From contig NW_006763298.1 of assembly GCF_000218685.1 (NCBI RefSeq), forward strand, positions 1,142,386 to 1,206,385: DNA of 64,000 bases. The letters run 5' to 3'. Source of the stretch: Serpula lacrymans var. lacrymans S7.9 (Eukaryota > Basidiomycota > Agaricomycetes > Boletales > Serpulaceae). Position numbers and translations under genes: made by a program. Below the pieces are notes generated by a model, which ran no database searches, had not been told where the DNA came from, and worked only from the letters and a program-made list of their open reading frames with translations. Positions 47,224-57,994 of the stretch are shown here, piece by piece. Numbering within the stretch: the first letter of the stretch is position 1; each line of letters opens with the position of its first letter.

Positions 47224-49389
47224 CTAATCCATGAAGTTCCATCTTTTTACGACTTGGAGCATAAAATTGTCGTGGTCCCTCAAGATCTTTTTCCCGTCGC
47301 GAGCTTCTTGTGGCCTTACTATGTCCATGTAATTGACGCAAGCTGGGTAGCGCGCCTCCTCAATGCTTCCCGCCCAGTCAAAGTCGATGATCATGAACCG
47401 TGTCTTGTCGGTCTTGGACACCATAATATTCGTATCGCGAATATCGCCATGGACGTAACCAGCTTCGTGAAGACTTTCCAGTTTTGCGGATATATCGGTG
47501 AAGACAGAAAGGGGGAGCCGTCCCGTGCGGGCACTCAGCATCTCAAAGTCGTCAGGGAGCATGTCCATGACCACCATGAACCAGCCACCGGCGATCTTTT
47601 CGAACCCTCGCAAGGCTGGGGCACATCCCAAAGATGCAAAGTGATTATGGACATCGCACGAATAAGTTTGAACGAATTTAATACAAATATGATCGCCTTC
47701 GTCCTCAGTTCCAGAGAAGACGAGCTTGTCAGAGTCCAGTTCTATCACGTACCAGAAATGTTTCAGAGTATTGCTGTGAAGCGATATGTAACTCGTTGGG
47801 TACGCGAACATATGAGGGGGGACCGGTGCGGAAGTAAGAACAGGGGTTTCTGTCAGGTTTTCGTAATACTCATTCAGCCTTTCGGCAGCTTTGCGAAAAG
47901 CGGCCATGTGACGTGCCACGGTAAGTCGATTGTGGATATCGGTGGAATGAAAGTGAAACGCAATAGGTGTTGACAAGATTTGTACTGTCGGACGCAAGTT
48001 CCATGCGGCACCGGCAAACACCATATATGGCCCTGCAGAAAGAACCAATTAGCTCGCCATAGAAACGGTAGAGGACGCGAGGACGAACCAAAAATGGTAA
48101 GAAGGAGGCATGGCAAAGGGGACCTGCTGAATTTGAGAGCGTATTCTCTCGTCGAGTCTAGGTAGTATCCTATGGCTTGGAAATACGGCTCAGTTGATGT
48201 ACTCCCGGTTTCGTTTTTGAATTCGGCAATCACATAACGATGACCATTGACTTTCATTTCTGCATTCGTCAGGTATTCAGCGGGTTTCGTTGATGGTAAA
48301 GTGGAAGCGGTAGTTTTGAAATACCATGTCAACAGCTTCAACCCGTTCGTTCTCGTCGCCATACAAGGCCGACATGGCTGTCGCGAGGTGCTCAATGAAA
48401 CTGTTATCCTCAGCTGTTACATCAATAGTCTGACAGTCATCAAGAAACTGGCCAAAGACAGGATGTAAGAGGGTCACAGGGATAGTTTCCTCATATTCGC
48501 GGGGACGACCACAGGGCATAGATTTAAGTCGTTGTGGATCATGCTGTCGTGTCCGAAATGTAGATGGGGTGCCAGTGTTTGAAGGCCTCTCCTTCGGAGT
48601 GGATGTTAGGAATGCCTTGCGCGCAGTCGTGATCGGATCGTCATTGCCTATGTGATGATAAGACAATGGAGGAGGTTTCGTTAAGCTCGAGTGAGTACGA
48701 GTCAATACCGTCATATTTTTCGCTTACTTTCATCGAGTAGCTCGACGACAACACGTGGCATCTGAAGAAAAGGGACGTCATCGAAGACCTCCTTCAGAAT
48801 CTTAGTCTCTTGCAGGATTTGACCCTATCCTGTAGCACCAAGAATCTCGTGGAGCTCGTCATCGTTGTTTGCTGTAACCTTGTAAACTCTGAAGTCAGTA
48901 AAGGGGGCACTGTATGCCGCCTTGATCGAAGCGTTGAGATCGCCAATATCGGCCTCCGCTGGTATTGTGACTTTAATGAAACCCGCAAGATTTGCCCCTC
49001 GCATCCAAAATTTAATGGAAAGCACGTCTGGTAATGTGAAGAGAATGATCATCATGATTGAGGTTGAGTTGGAATTGCAAGTGCCACATACCAATGATAA
49101 GGTGAAGTTGGTTTCTGGCAGGCGGTTGCGTAAAAATATCTGACAACTGCTGCCCCGCCTCCAGAGGATTTTCCAGACTGGGACTGGTGAGATTGCTGAG
49201 CATACCTTTAAGGGAATCATGTCCTTCATATGGAAAGGAAACTTTGTAGAGATCGATATCGCGGAACTGGAAGGAGTTCTTGCTCTTGATGACTTTTTTG
49301 AGGTCGTAGACAGTCTCTGAACTTGAGATGTTGACAGGAAAGATGTTTTCAACATCTTCACCGTAGACCCAACAGTTGAGCTTTTCCAT
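47224..49389 (-). pseudogene. Crinkler-like header plus kinase-like protein, interrupted by a stop and a frameshift
   Basis: Exons on the minus strand: 49389-49092, 49027-48728, 48647-48089, 48032-47224. The N-terminus (MEKLNCWVYGEDVENIFPVN, then ETVYDLKKVIKSK and DIDLYKVSFP) is the ubiquitin-like header of Crinkler (CRN) proteins, known from oomycetes and many fungi. A middle domain follows, and the C-terminus is a kinase-like domain with HGDIRDTNIMV as catalytic loop and IDFDWAG in place of DFG. Two lesions break it. An in-frame TAG (48825-48827) lies between GATG and GQILQETKIL. A one-base shift lies near 48290-48300, between YRFHFTINET and YLTNAEMKVN, with no intron that fits the phase. 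Summed exons exceed a multiple of three by one, as one extra base predicts. Fungal CRN functions are mostly unknown; host-targeted or conflict roles have been proposed. Confidence 0.75.
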
Positions 49390-49638
49390 GTTGTGGCACT
49401 TGGCTGGACTGAATGAAACGATGAAAGACGGTGCGCGCGTGTGTGGCGACTCCGCCTTGGTGGTTATCATGGATCACGTGCTACGCCTTTTCCTTCTTTG
49501 TAGACCGAGACCGGGCTTTGGCTATCCCTGGGTTGGTGCAGTTGAAGGTGTTCTGTAGTGTTTCGGAAAGACGCATGAAACTTCATGTTGTCCAAGCAGA
49601 TTTACCTCCTTCTGTGGGTGCTTTTTGTACACCTGGCG

Positions 49639-49678
49639 GGGATTTATCTCTTTACAAAGGGATTTATCTCTTTACAAA
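49639..49678. repeat. Tandem direct repeat, 20-bp unit, two copies
   Basis: The unit GGGATTTATCTCTTTACAAA occurs twice back to back. It lies at the downstream end of the second Crinkler header frame, where that ORF stops being gene-like. Confidence 0.8.
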
Positions 49679-50242
49679 AGGCTTTCTCCTCAATCGTCTA
49701 TCACTTTCAGACTCGAGCATCTGCTCGCACGATGTCTGCACATCTCTCGCTACCCATAAAAAAGCTATATTGCTCGTTATAGACGCCCTTCGGTTCGATT
49801 TCATCTCCAATGATCCTCCACACCCAGCTTCTCCATACCACCACAATATCTTAACGCTTCCACGCGAGCTCACAGTCATAAAGTTTGCCGTCAGAAGGGT
49901 AATAGCATACAGTGATAAATGCGTACAGGAACTGGGTGCACGGACGATGATGATCCACACCCCTTCCTTAGACTCGGAGAAAAGGGTTGATAATTTGTAC
50001 CATCCGTTGAGCTTCCTTTCCTCTGAATGATCCCACCGACTAAGCGTGCCTTCCAGTTGCTCATCGTCAGAAAGGCAAATAGAGTAGAGATCGACATACT
50101 TTGCTTCCACATCACGGAACTGTGAGGAGTTCTTGTTCTTGATGGCTTCTTTGAGGTTGTAGACAGTCTCTGAACTTGAGATGTTGACAGTAAAGATGCT
50201 TTCAACGTCTTCACCGTAGATCCAACAGTTGAGTGTTTCCAT
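49664..50242 (-). CDS. Second Crinkler-like header, body unrelated or lost
   Basis: The ATG at 50242 opens a header nearly identical to that of the neighbouring CRN gene: METLNCWIYGEDVESIFTVN, then SSSETVYNLKEAIKNKNSSQ. The DNA is almost identical between the two over about 80 bp. The header ends about residue 110 near WIIIVRAP. The rest of the 192-codon frame has no resemblance to a CRN body and probably is read-through. A donor may lie just after IIIVRAP, but no second exon was found. It is either a header-only gene or a truncated duplicate. Confidence 0.5.
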   Translation of the reverse strand: METLNCWIYGEDVESIFTVNISSSETVYNLKEAIKNKNSSQFRDVEAKYVDLYSICLSDDEQLEGTLSRWDHSEERKLNGWYKLSTLFSESKEGVWIIIVRAPSSCTHLSLYAITLLTANFMTVSSRGSVKILWWYGEAGCGGSLEMKSNRRASITSNIAFLWVARDVQTSCEQMLESESDRRLRRKPFVKR

Positions 50243-50909
50243 GCTGTGGCACTTGGTTAGTCTCCCCTAGGCATACCATTTAGGAGGAAGACAGTCGTTC
50301 CTCCTATCAATGGTCTGCTTCCAAACGCGCCCAAGTAACCGTCGTACGGGAATCTCTTCCCATCAAGCAGCCAAACAAACGCGGCATCCACGGCATGCCT
50401 TCCAAAAATGGTATTGTCACATGGAGCGGCAGCACTACCACAAGTTTGTTAATGTTGAACGTTGAAATGAACATACAACAACCTGTTTTGCCTACAGGTT
50501 GTATATATATCCACCACCACTTAATGGTACAATACTAATGAACAGTAAATCTGCAAACTTTTGCTTTAATCTTAGTCCCTAATATTTTTCTCTGCTTCAT
50601 TTCCAACCAAGGTAGTATTCCAACGACTCACAACCAGCACCAGGCTTTGAACTGTAGTACTTCACTCAATATGATCAATTGGCCTTCAAGTGTAGCATCA
50701 AATATTCAGAGAGAGCCTGTATAACATGCATGAGTTGAATGAAAGTGCTGGTTTACCTGTTCCTGTAGCGGTCACAAAACAGCACATTCCTGCCATCAAT
50801 AAGGCTCCCAATTACTTCTAGTGGGTGGTCATGTATCATGGGGCATCCAGGTATCAATAATGTATCAATTAAGTATATGGCTTTCATACTGCAAGGCAAA
50901 AATACAAAG
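50243..50909. other. Intergenic region
   Basis: This is 667 bp between the Crinkler header and the first LTR. No gene supported. AT-rich in its second half. Confidence 0.4.
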
Positions 50910-51327
50910 TGTTACGATAACACAATTTTCGGACCTTTCCTTTAATTTTCATTCTCCTCTTCAACTTTCTTTTGTAGTTTTCACACTCCATGCCATGCGG
51001 CACTTTCCCTTTTTGTTCAAACTCCTCTTTCTCGCGTTGCACTGCTTTCTTCTTATTTTTAGCTACAAGTCTCTCACGCAGTGGAGCTGGTCACACGGGC
51101 TGCGCCCTATGACATCATCAGCCACTGCCTTTAGCAACTGTATAGTACATACATACAAACAAATCTGTAACAGTATATAAACCCCAATAGATCAAGGAGA
51201 CTCCTCAGCAAGTCCTCCTGTTGTTAACCAACAAACTCTCTGCAGCCTAAGGGGTAACCACTCCCCATTCACTACCTTTATAGTGTGTTCCTGTGTGTGC
51301 CAGAGTAGCTAACTCTTGGTTGTTACA
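50910..51327 (+). repeat. LTR (copy A), probable 5' LTR of the chromovirus
   Basis: It begins TGTTACGATAACAC and ends TTGGTTGTTACA (TG...CA). A TATA-like stretch (cagtatataaacccc) lies near 51170. It is clearly related along its length to copies B, C and D at 58462-59898. No matching target duplication was found at its borders (CAAAG before, TTAGG after), so it is not a solo LTR. It most likely is the 5' LTR of the element whose gag follows. Confidence 0.85.
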
Positions 51328-51852
51328 TTAGGACTTGCTCTTCTACTCTCTTGCACGTTGTGCAAAAAAAAAAAAAAGTCCCACTGGGCACACGGGCTCC
51401 AGGGTGAAGGAGATTTGGTTATTGTTTGGGAATATCCTACATAGCAGATAGGTGCGCTCTTCGCGACAGCCTTGTAGTGCTTAGGGCGAAGAGACAATAC
51501 CATCGATACACGGCCCCCAGCGTTAAGGGGAGTACTATAGCTCAGCAGTCGGTGTGGAATCGCTGTTGATTAGAATTTAGATACAAAACTTCTCTTTCAA
51601 GTACCTCTGACCAGGCCGGGCACTTGCCTCCGCCAGTCTGGAGAAGGGTTGACAGCCTAATAAGTGGACCACCCCCTGACAACCGTTCCGACCAGGGTTT
51701 CATACTATAACTTTTATGTACATTTTCAAATACTATAGTGTGGGTAGTCGGAGATTGAGATCCAATACTCAGCTGGGAAGAGGTAGATCTGCAGATAGCA
51801 AGTGGGGACCCCCAGTTACGTTTTTTTTACCTTACCAAGAGAACAAGTCGAC
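51328..51852 (+). other. Retrotransposon leader between LTR A and gag
   Basis: This is 525 bp with no ORF of note. A run of A (51363-51376) and C-rich patches are present. I could not identify a tRNA-primer binding site next to the LTR. Confidence 0.4.
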
Positions 51853-53309
51853 ATGTCGTTGCAAAGTCAAACCGACGTCAATGCTCTGCTGCACAACATG
51901 CGTGCACAGATCTTGGCGTTAACTACGCAACTTGCCGAGCTGCAAGCGGCCCCTGCTGCTGCAGCAACCCCCTTGGTTGAGAAGAAGTTCAATAAAAAAG
52001 TCAAAATTGTCGCTGACCCCGGCGCCTTTGAAGGAGAACAAGCACAATTCGCCGAATGGTGGATCAAACTCCAGATTTGGGTCAAGGCAAACTGGGGTGC
52101 ATTTGCTGATGATTTTGAGGTAGCAACAGCAGTGCTATCCTGACTAAAAGGACCTGTGGCGGGTCGATACACGCAAGTTAGATTGCAGGAGTGCTACACC
52201 GCGGGAGTGTGGCCTGCCTGGGATGATCTCAAAGTTGAGATCGAAAAATATTTCAAACTGCAAGCTGAGCGAGACTGGGCGTGTCAGCAAATCCGATCCT
52301 TGAAGCAAGGAAACTGTGAGGAATCGATTTTTCTTATCGCATTCCCGTCATGTCGTGGTTAGCAGACTCGATCCCCGTCACTCCTCTTGCCCTTGGACTA
52401 GAGATTACAGCAGGTGTCTTATTACTTTTATCATTTTTCTTCTTATTCTCTCTTCACACTCACGTTCTATCGTACCTACAACGAGGTAGACTTGTTGTCG
52501 ATCCTCGAGAAGATATCCAGATGACATAGCCACGATCCAGTGCTATGTCTGGGAATACTTCAGAGGAATATTGATAAGCGAAGAAGGCTGTGAGTCAGCG
52601 CCTTCTCATGGGCTTACTGATACAGCCAATCATACATCCCTTACCAATACATTTTCTCATACGATTAGTAAATACGATAGATCAGACCATTTTCTCCTTT
52701 TTTCTTATTTGTTAGCTAGCTGGTCAGACCACTTTCTCAGTACTTCCCTTTCTCGGTCTGACCATCGCCGTTCACTATATAGAGAAGTACATACTCGATG
52801 TATTGTTCTCTAGTTCAATATTAGTTTGGATTTGCGCTCATACCGATACTCTTCATCCTCATACCCTGATTCACCGCCTTCCAGCAAGGACTTGACCAGG
52901 CATTGGGCTTTGTTATATAGCTTTGTATTTGTTGCCTGACAGAAACATGAGGATTGATGATTACATTACCCGGTTCCTGGCCCTCTCCGTCCAAGGAGGG
53001 CTCAGTAATGAACACGCAGTAGAGCTGCTGGAACGCAATGTGAACCCCCACATTGCAGAACAACTCTACCTGCAGGATATGAGACAGGACAAACTTTCAG
53101 ACGCGGCAGAAGAAATTTGTAAAATTGGTAGGGCCATAGAGCTCTACAAAATGCACCAAGGTGGCGGGACCACCACCAAAAATGACCTTTCCCAGAGGAG
53201 CCCTGGGTCATCAAACCAAAAACATAATCACTCTCACGGGTTCAAGCTGTTCGGGCTGCAGCCAGGGCAGGGTGCTCCTATGGATATCGGTGTCATGCAC
53301 CAAAGTTGA
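51853..53309 (+). pseudogene. Ty3/gypsy gag, with in-frame stop and a solo LTR inserted
   Basis: The ATG at 51853 opens a capsid-like frame: an N-terminal coiled coil (NMRAQILALTTQLAELQAA), then the gag signature FEGEQAQFAEWWIKLQIW. A TGA at 52141-52143 interrupts it in the same frame, and the protein then continues (GPVAGRYTQVRLQECY, WPAWDDLKVEIEKYFK). At 52314 it is cut by a foreign LTR. It resumes at 52947 in the same frame (MRIDDYITRFLALSVQGGLS, then VELLERNVNPHI) and ends in the Gln/His-rich region with PMDIG. It is dead as a coding unit. The continuation into the inverted-repeat arm at 53291 supplies the final stop. Confidence 0.8.
52315..52941 (+). mobile_element. Solo LTR of another family inside gag
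   Basis: A 627-bp segment starts TGTGAGGAATCG and ends TTGCCTGACA and is flanked by the 5-bp direct duplication GAAAC (52310-52314 and 52942-52946). Removing it with one duplication restores the gag reading frame. An internal cactatataga may be its promoter. Its sequence is unlike the LTR A-D family. Orientation is arbitrary apart from the TATA. Confidence 0.85.
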
Positions 53310-55097
53310 TTGGTAGCATGGACAGGTGTCAATAACGAAGTGAATATTCAAAAAGACTCGCCTTTGCGCCACACAGGCACAGTGCCACGTGGAATAGTAA
53401 TTAATATTGCCCTTTTTGAACTTGTGGCTGATCAGCACCACCTCTATTAGGCAATCCAGTCACGCTCACCTTTGCTTTTCCATTCGGTACTTTCCGCATT
53501 TCGGCATTTCGGCAAATTTTTGCGTCGCCACTGGCTACACATTGCATTGCGCCCTCGCTTTTTGTCGTTTCCCTTACTCCCCTTCCTTTGCCTAGCCCCA
53601 CCATGGGCCCCTTCCTCTCCTTTTTATTCTCACCTGACGGTCGTTTCTGGGTCCCCATTCTAATCCACTTGTTTGTCACCTCCACCCTCCTCCTCCTCAT
53701 CTTATTTGCACCCCCACCATTTCTGATGTCACCACTTCCTATCCGCTTCCGTCGCCGATCCGTTGACTACCACGTGCCACTGCTGATATCAGCAAAGCCC
53801 CGGCGGCCGGTCCAAATAGGGCAACAGGTCCATCTTCATGACGTCGATCTACCATCATATACTATCAAAACATCGGTCGCTCGTCTTGCCTGGTTGGAGC
53901 GTGGGTGGGTAATTTTTGAGCTGGAGAAGGTTCATCCCCTTGCGTCGCCCATGTTCATCGCTGTCCCATTCACTTGGGTACACTTATCATTTGTCCATCG
54001 TCTTCGCTACAGCTACACCTACCACACGCTGCCTGGGACTCACTTGTTCCAAATTGGAACTACTCCTCTCCCTCCCTCGTTTGATCAGGTGGTCCAACAC
54101 AACCAGTCCATTGGTAAGGCCATGGAACTGTCAGATTTGGACTAGGTGGTGGACCGGTGGCTCCAGTTTCTTTTTCTTCAGCAGAACATTCATTTACAGT
54201 GCGATTATTTTTGATTTTTGAATCATTTTTATGGACACATATTTTTTTAGAATGCCTGACTGACAATAAAGGAACTGTGTTGATACTGATAGTGTTTTGC
54301 CTGCCTTTTTTTTACTGCATCTTCCCATGACATCATGATTTCCTGCTCTCCTTTTGCTATTGGACTTTACTTTATGGCTGTACAAACCTGTGACATTACT
54401 CACAGCATTTATTGTTCTATCCCTTTCTTTTCCTTTTTTTGATAATCTTATCCTGTACTACCTACGCAGGATTCATCAGCGTACATTCCTTCCTTCATAT
54501 TCTTTCTCATTCTTTTTGCACAGCTATACTGTGCATAGCCTACTTTTCTTTTACTATATAAACCCCTGTATTTTACCTTGTAAAAACAACAAGAAATCCA
54601 ATCCAGACTTCTTCTCTACTCTCAAGTTCACTACTCTGCTACTTGTGATCCAGTGTGGTCACAACACTTCCCACTTCTACCACTGTCAACTGCCGTCATC
54701 GTCACTTCCCACTTTTGAAGTCATTGTCATCCCTTTCGATTAGAGTCCTTCTGAGCACTACAGTTTGTGCGTCAGGAGCCTGCTATCACTGGGAACCTCG
54801 TCATATTGTCGTTCTCAAACCTACCTTGTGCTACGATTAGCAAGGTAGTGCTCGTCTATACTCGTCACAAAGCCCCTATCCTTCTATAAATTCAACTATC
54901 CCTCCTCCTCAAAACCCACACTCATACACCTCTGGGTTTTACTTTGAAGGATCTTTATACGTACCACCCCACGAACAACCAGACCACTCCACTGTTCTAG
55001 GAGGCAAAGCCCATAAACAAGTTCCGTGGAATCTGGGAGGATTGTGTGTTAGTTTGTTTTGTGTGTGGTTTTCTAACAGCAGTTCTCATCATCGACA
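53291..55097 (+). repeat. Left arm of a 1.8 kb inverted repeat
   Basis: It is the reverse complement, at roughly 95% by eye, of 56184-57994. Outer ends are TGTCATGCACCAAAG and its complement; the inner end is CATCATCGACA. The arm includes TGTGGCTGATCAGC near 53424 (LTR-like start), a 180-codon ORF at 53603-54145 and a TATA box near 54555 followed by a transcript-leader-like C/A-rich stretch. That suggests that each arm is a long LTR plus adjoining internal sequence of another retrotransposon. Confidence 0.85.
53603..54145 (+). CDS. ORF inside the inverted-repeat arm, unrecognised membrane-type protein
   Basis: An uninterrupted 180-residue frame starts at ATG 53603. Residues 12-45 are strongly hydrophobic (FWVPILIHLFVTSTLLLLIL), consistent with a membrane anchor, followed by a basic patch (IRFRRRS) and a mixed C-terminal domain with YSYTYHTLPGTHLF. 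The copy in the other arm (57683-57462, minus) is conserved but broken by a stop after 73 codons. I do not recognise the family. It may be a gene captured by the element or a chance frame. Confidence 0.35.
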   Translation: MGPFLSFLFSPDGRFWVPILIHLFVTSTLLLLILFAPPPFLMSPLPIRFRRRSVDYHVPLLISAKPRRPVQIGQQVHLHDVDLPSYTIKTSVARLAWLERGWVIFELEKVHPLASPMFIAVPFTWVHLSFVHRLRYSYTYHTLPGTHLFQIGTTPLPPSFDQVVQHNQSIGKAMELSDLD

Positions 55098-56183
55098 TCG
55101 GGTTGCCGCTTGCTGCAAACTCTTCAAAGTTGTTCTCGTCGTAGAGGTTTTCTACGGTTACTGGGGGATCGTGTTGTGTTGTGGGCAGTAGCTGTGGGTG
55201 GCTTCCTGCGTAGTACTGTAGCCAACGTGTTCTGGCTTCGTAGAAAGCGTCTGCTTGTTCTCTGCTGTGGAGTCGGGTTATGTCTGGTTGTGGAAAGGGA
55301 GGTGGTGCTGCTATCCTTTCTTGTCGGGATGACGTCGGTGGGGTTGCTGTTTGTGGGTTGTCTGAGCTTCCTCTTGCTCTCTGGGATCTGGTTGTTGGTC
55401 GTTGCGACGTCTTGTCAACTTTTTCTTCCCAAACCTAAATAGGTGGGACTTCTGGTTAGAATACAATTCTTTTGTTACGCACGAAGTGCTTAACAAAGTC
55501 TGAGGGTTTGTCGAGGTTTGTAAAGAGACTTATCCGAAGACAAGTTCAAGAACATAGTTCTGAGTGGAGGTTTTCCAACGGGAGTTGGTCTTCTTCTGAA
55601 TAGAAGTCTGATCTTAGGAGTCTAGCTTTGTAAGCGTAAACTGCGTAGAATCGTATTAGAGAATACTACTGCTGTTACATGGTATTTATAATGGAAAGGA
55701 ATCGGTGATAGGAGTTAGGTCCTATCTAGGGCAGGTCCATCTGTTGAGGACTAAGTACTATAATAGGTACTGTGAATGCGAGAGGAACGGAAGTGTACGT
55801 GAAGGAAATGAGTCATCGGTCCGATGGTATAACCAATGAGTAAAAAGAAATGAGTAGTCCTTAAATGTCCAAATAGAGATCGTAACAGAAAGTCTTTTCT
55901 ACACATAAATTGGAGCGCTTCCCAGAGGCTAAGCCCTGGGACCATGCTATAGAATTGAAGGATGCCTTCAAACCGAGAAAAGGACACATAATACCACTTT
56001 CTGCTTCAGAAAGAGATGAAGTATCAAGTTTCATAGACGAACAGCTTAGGAAGGGTTACATCAGACCTTCCAAAAGCCCTATGACATCCCCGGTGTTCTT
56101 CATCCCTAAAAAGGATGGTAAGAAGCGCATGATTATGGACTATCATTACGTGAATGAGCACACGGTTAAAAATGTTTATCCGC
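55098..56183. other. Loop of the inverted repeat, with a reverse-transcriptase fragment
   Basis: This is about 1.1 kb between the two arms. Most of it has no recognisable coding. The last 275 bp (55910-56184) encode the start of a Ty3/gypsy reverse transcriptase. The ORF at 55110-55442 is low-complexity and not gene-like. Confidence 0.6.
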
Positions 56184-56184
56184 T
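55910..56184 (+). mobile_element. Ty3/gypsy reverse-transcriptase N-terminal fragment
   Basis: The translation contains PEAKPWDHAIELKDAF, then FIDEQLRKGYIRPSKSPMTS and PVFFIPKKDGKKRM, the standard entry into gypsy RT. The frame stops resembling RT exactly where the right inverted arm begins, right after VKNVYPLS. No active-site YxDD region is present. It is a truncated fragment. Confidence 0.85.
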
Positions 56185-57994
56185 GTCGATGATGAGAACT
56201 GCTGTTAGAAAACCACACACAAAACAAACTAACACACAATCCTCCCAGATTCCACGGAACTTGTTTATGGGCTTTGCCTCCTAGAACAGTGGAGTGGTCT
56301 GGTTGTTCGTGGGGTGGTACGTATAAAGATCCTTCAAAGTAAAACCCAGAGGTGTATGAGTGTGGGTTTTGAGGAGGAGGGATAGTTGAATTTATAGAAG
56401 GATAGGGGCTTTGTGACGAGTATAGACGAGCACTACCTTGCTAATCGTAGCACAAGGTAGGTTTGAGAATGACAATATGACGAGGTTCCCAGTGATAGCA
56501 GGCTCCTGACGCACAGACTGTAGTGCTCAGAAGGACTCTAATCGAAAGGGATGACAATCACTTTTCAAAAGTGACGAGTGACAATGACAGTAGTTGACAG
56601 TGGTAGAAGTGGGAAGTGTTGTGATCACACTGGATCACAAGTAGTAGTGAGTAGTGAACTTGAGATTAGAGAAGAAGTCTGGATTTGAGTTCTTGTTGTT
56701 TTTACAAGGTAAAATACAGGGGTTTATATAGTAAAAGAAAAGTAGGCTATGCACAGTATAGCTGTGCAAAAAGAATGAGAAAGAACATGAAGGAAGGAAT
56801 GTACGCTGACAAATCCTGCGTAGGTAGTACAGGATAAGATTGTCAAAAAAAGGAAAAGAAAGGGATAGAACAATAAATGCTGTGAGTAATGTCACAGGTT
56901 TGTACAGCCATAAAGTAAAGTCCAATAGCAAAAGGAGAGCAGGAAAATCATGATGTCATGGGAAGATGCAGTAAAAAAAGGGCAAGGCAAAACACTATCA
57001 GTATCAACACAGTTCCTTTATTGTCAGTCAGGCATTCTAAAAAATATGTGTCCATAAAAATGATTCAAAAATCAAAAATAATTGCACTGTAAATGAATGT
57101 TCTGCTGAAGAAAAAGAAACTGGAGCCACTGGTCCACCACCTAGTCCAAATCCGACAGTTCCATGGCCTTACCAATGGACTGGTTGTGTTGGACCACCTG
57201 ATCAAACGAGGGAGGGAGAGGAGTAGTTCCAATTTGGAACAAGTGAGTCCCAGGCAGCGTGTGGTAGGTGTAGCTGTAGCGAAGACAATGGACAAAAGAT
57301 AAGTGTACTCAAGTGAATGGGACAGCAACAAACATGGGCGACACAAGGGGATGAACCTTCTCCAGCTCAAAAACTACCCACCCACACTCCAACCAGGCAA
57401 GACGAGCGACCGATGTTTTGATAGTATATGATGGTAGATCGACGTCATAAAGATGGACCTGTTACCCTATTTGAACTGGCCGCCGGGGCTTTGCTGATAT
57501 CAGCAGTGGCACGTGGTAGTCAACGGATTGGCAATGGAAGCAGATAGGAAGTGGTGACATCAGAAATGGTGGGGGAGCAAAGAAGACGAGGAGGAGGAGG
57601 CTGGAGGTGACGAGGAGGTGAACTAAAATGGGGATCCAGAAATGACCGTCGGGTGAGAATAAAAACGAGAGTAAGGGACCCATGGTGGGGCTAGGCAAAG
57701 GAAGGGAAGTGAAGGAAACGACAAAAGCGAGGGCGCAATGCAATGTGTAGCCAGTGGCGACGCAAAAATTTGCCAAAATGCCAAAATGCCAAAAGTACCG
57801 AATGGAAAAGCAAAGGTGAGCGTGACTGGATTGCCTAATAGAGGTGGTGCTGATCAGCCACAAGTTTGAAAAAGGCAATATTAATTACTATTCCACGTGG
57901 CACTGTGCCTGTGTGGCGCAAAGGCGAGTCTTTTTGAATATTCACTTCGTTATTGACACCTGTCCATGCTACCAATCAACTTTGGTGCATGACA
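56184..57994 (-). repeat. Right arm of the 1.8 kb inverted repeat
   Basis: This is the inverted copy of 53291-55097. It abuts the chromovirus integrase remnant (57995 onward). Its version of the arm ORF (57683-57462, minus) carries a TAA where the left arm has CAA. Small indels explain the 4-bp length difference. Confidence 0.85.

Noticed and set aside
48277..48400. Intron GTATTT...GCAG across the Crinkler frameshift
   Set aside because: Its length is plausible, but the phase is wrong: the next codons would be AAA TGA. A one-base insertion explains the data better.
53916..54221. Second overlapping ORF conserved in both inverted arms
   Set aside because: At about 95% nucleotide identity, frames stay open by descent alone. 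No evidence for selection.
55110..55442. 110-codon Leu/Val-rich ORF in the hairpin loop
   Set aside because: Low complexity, no homology recognised, no ATG start and surrounded by retroelement debris.
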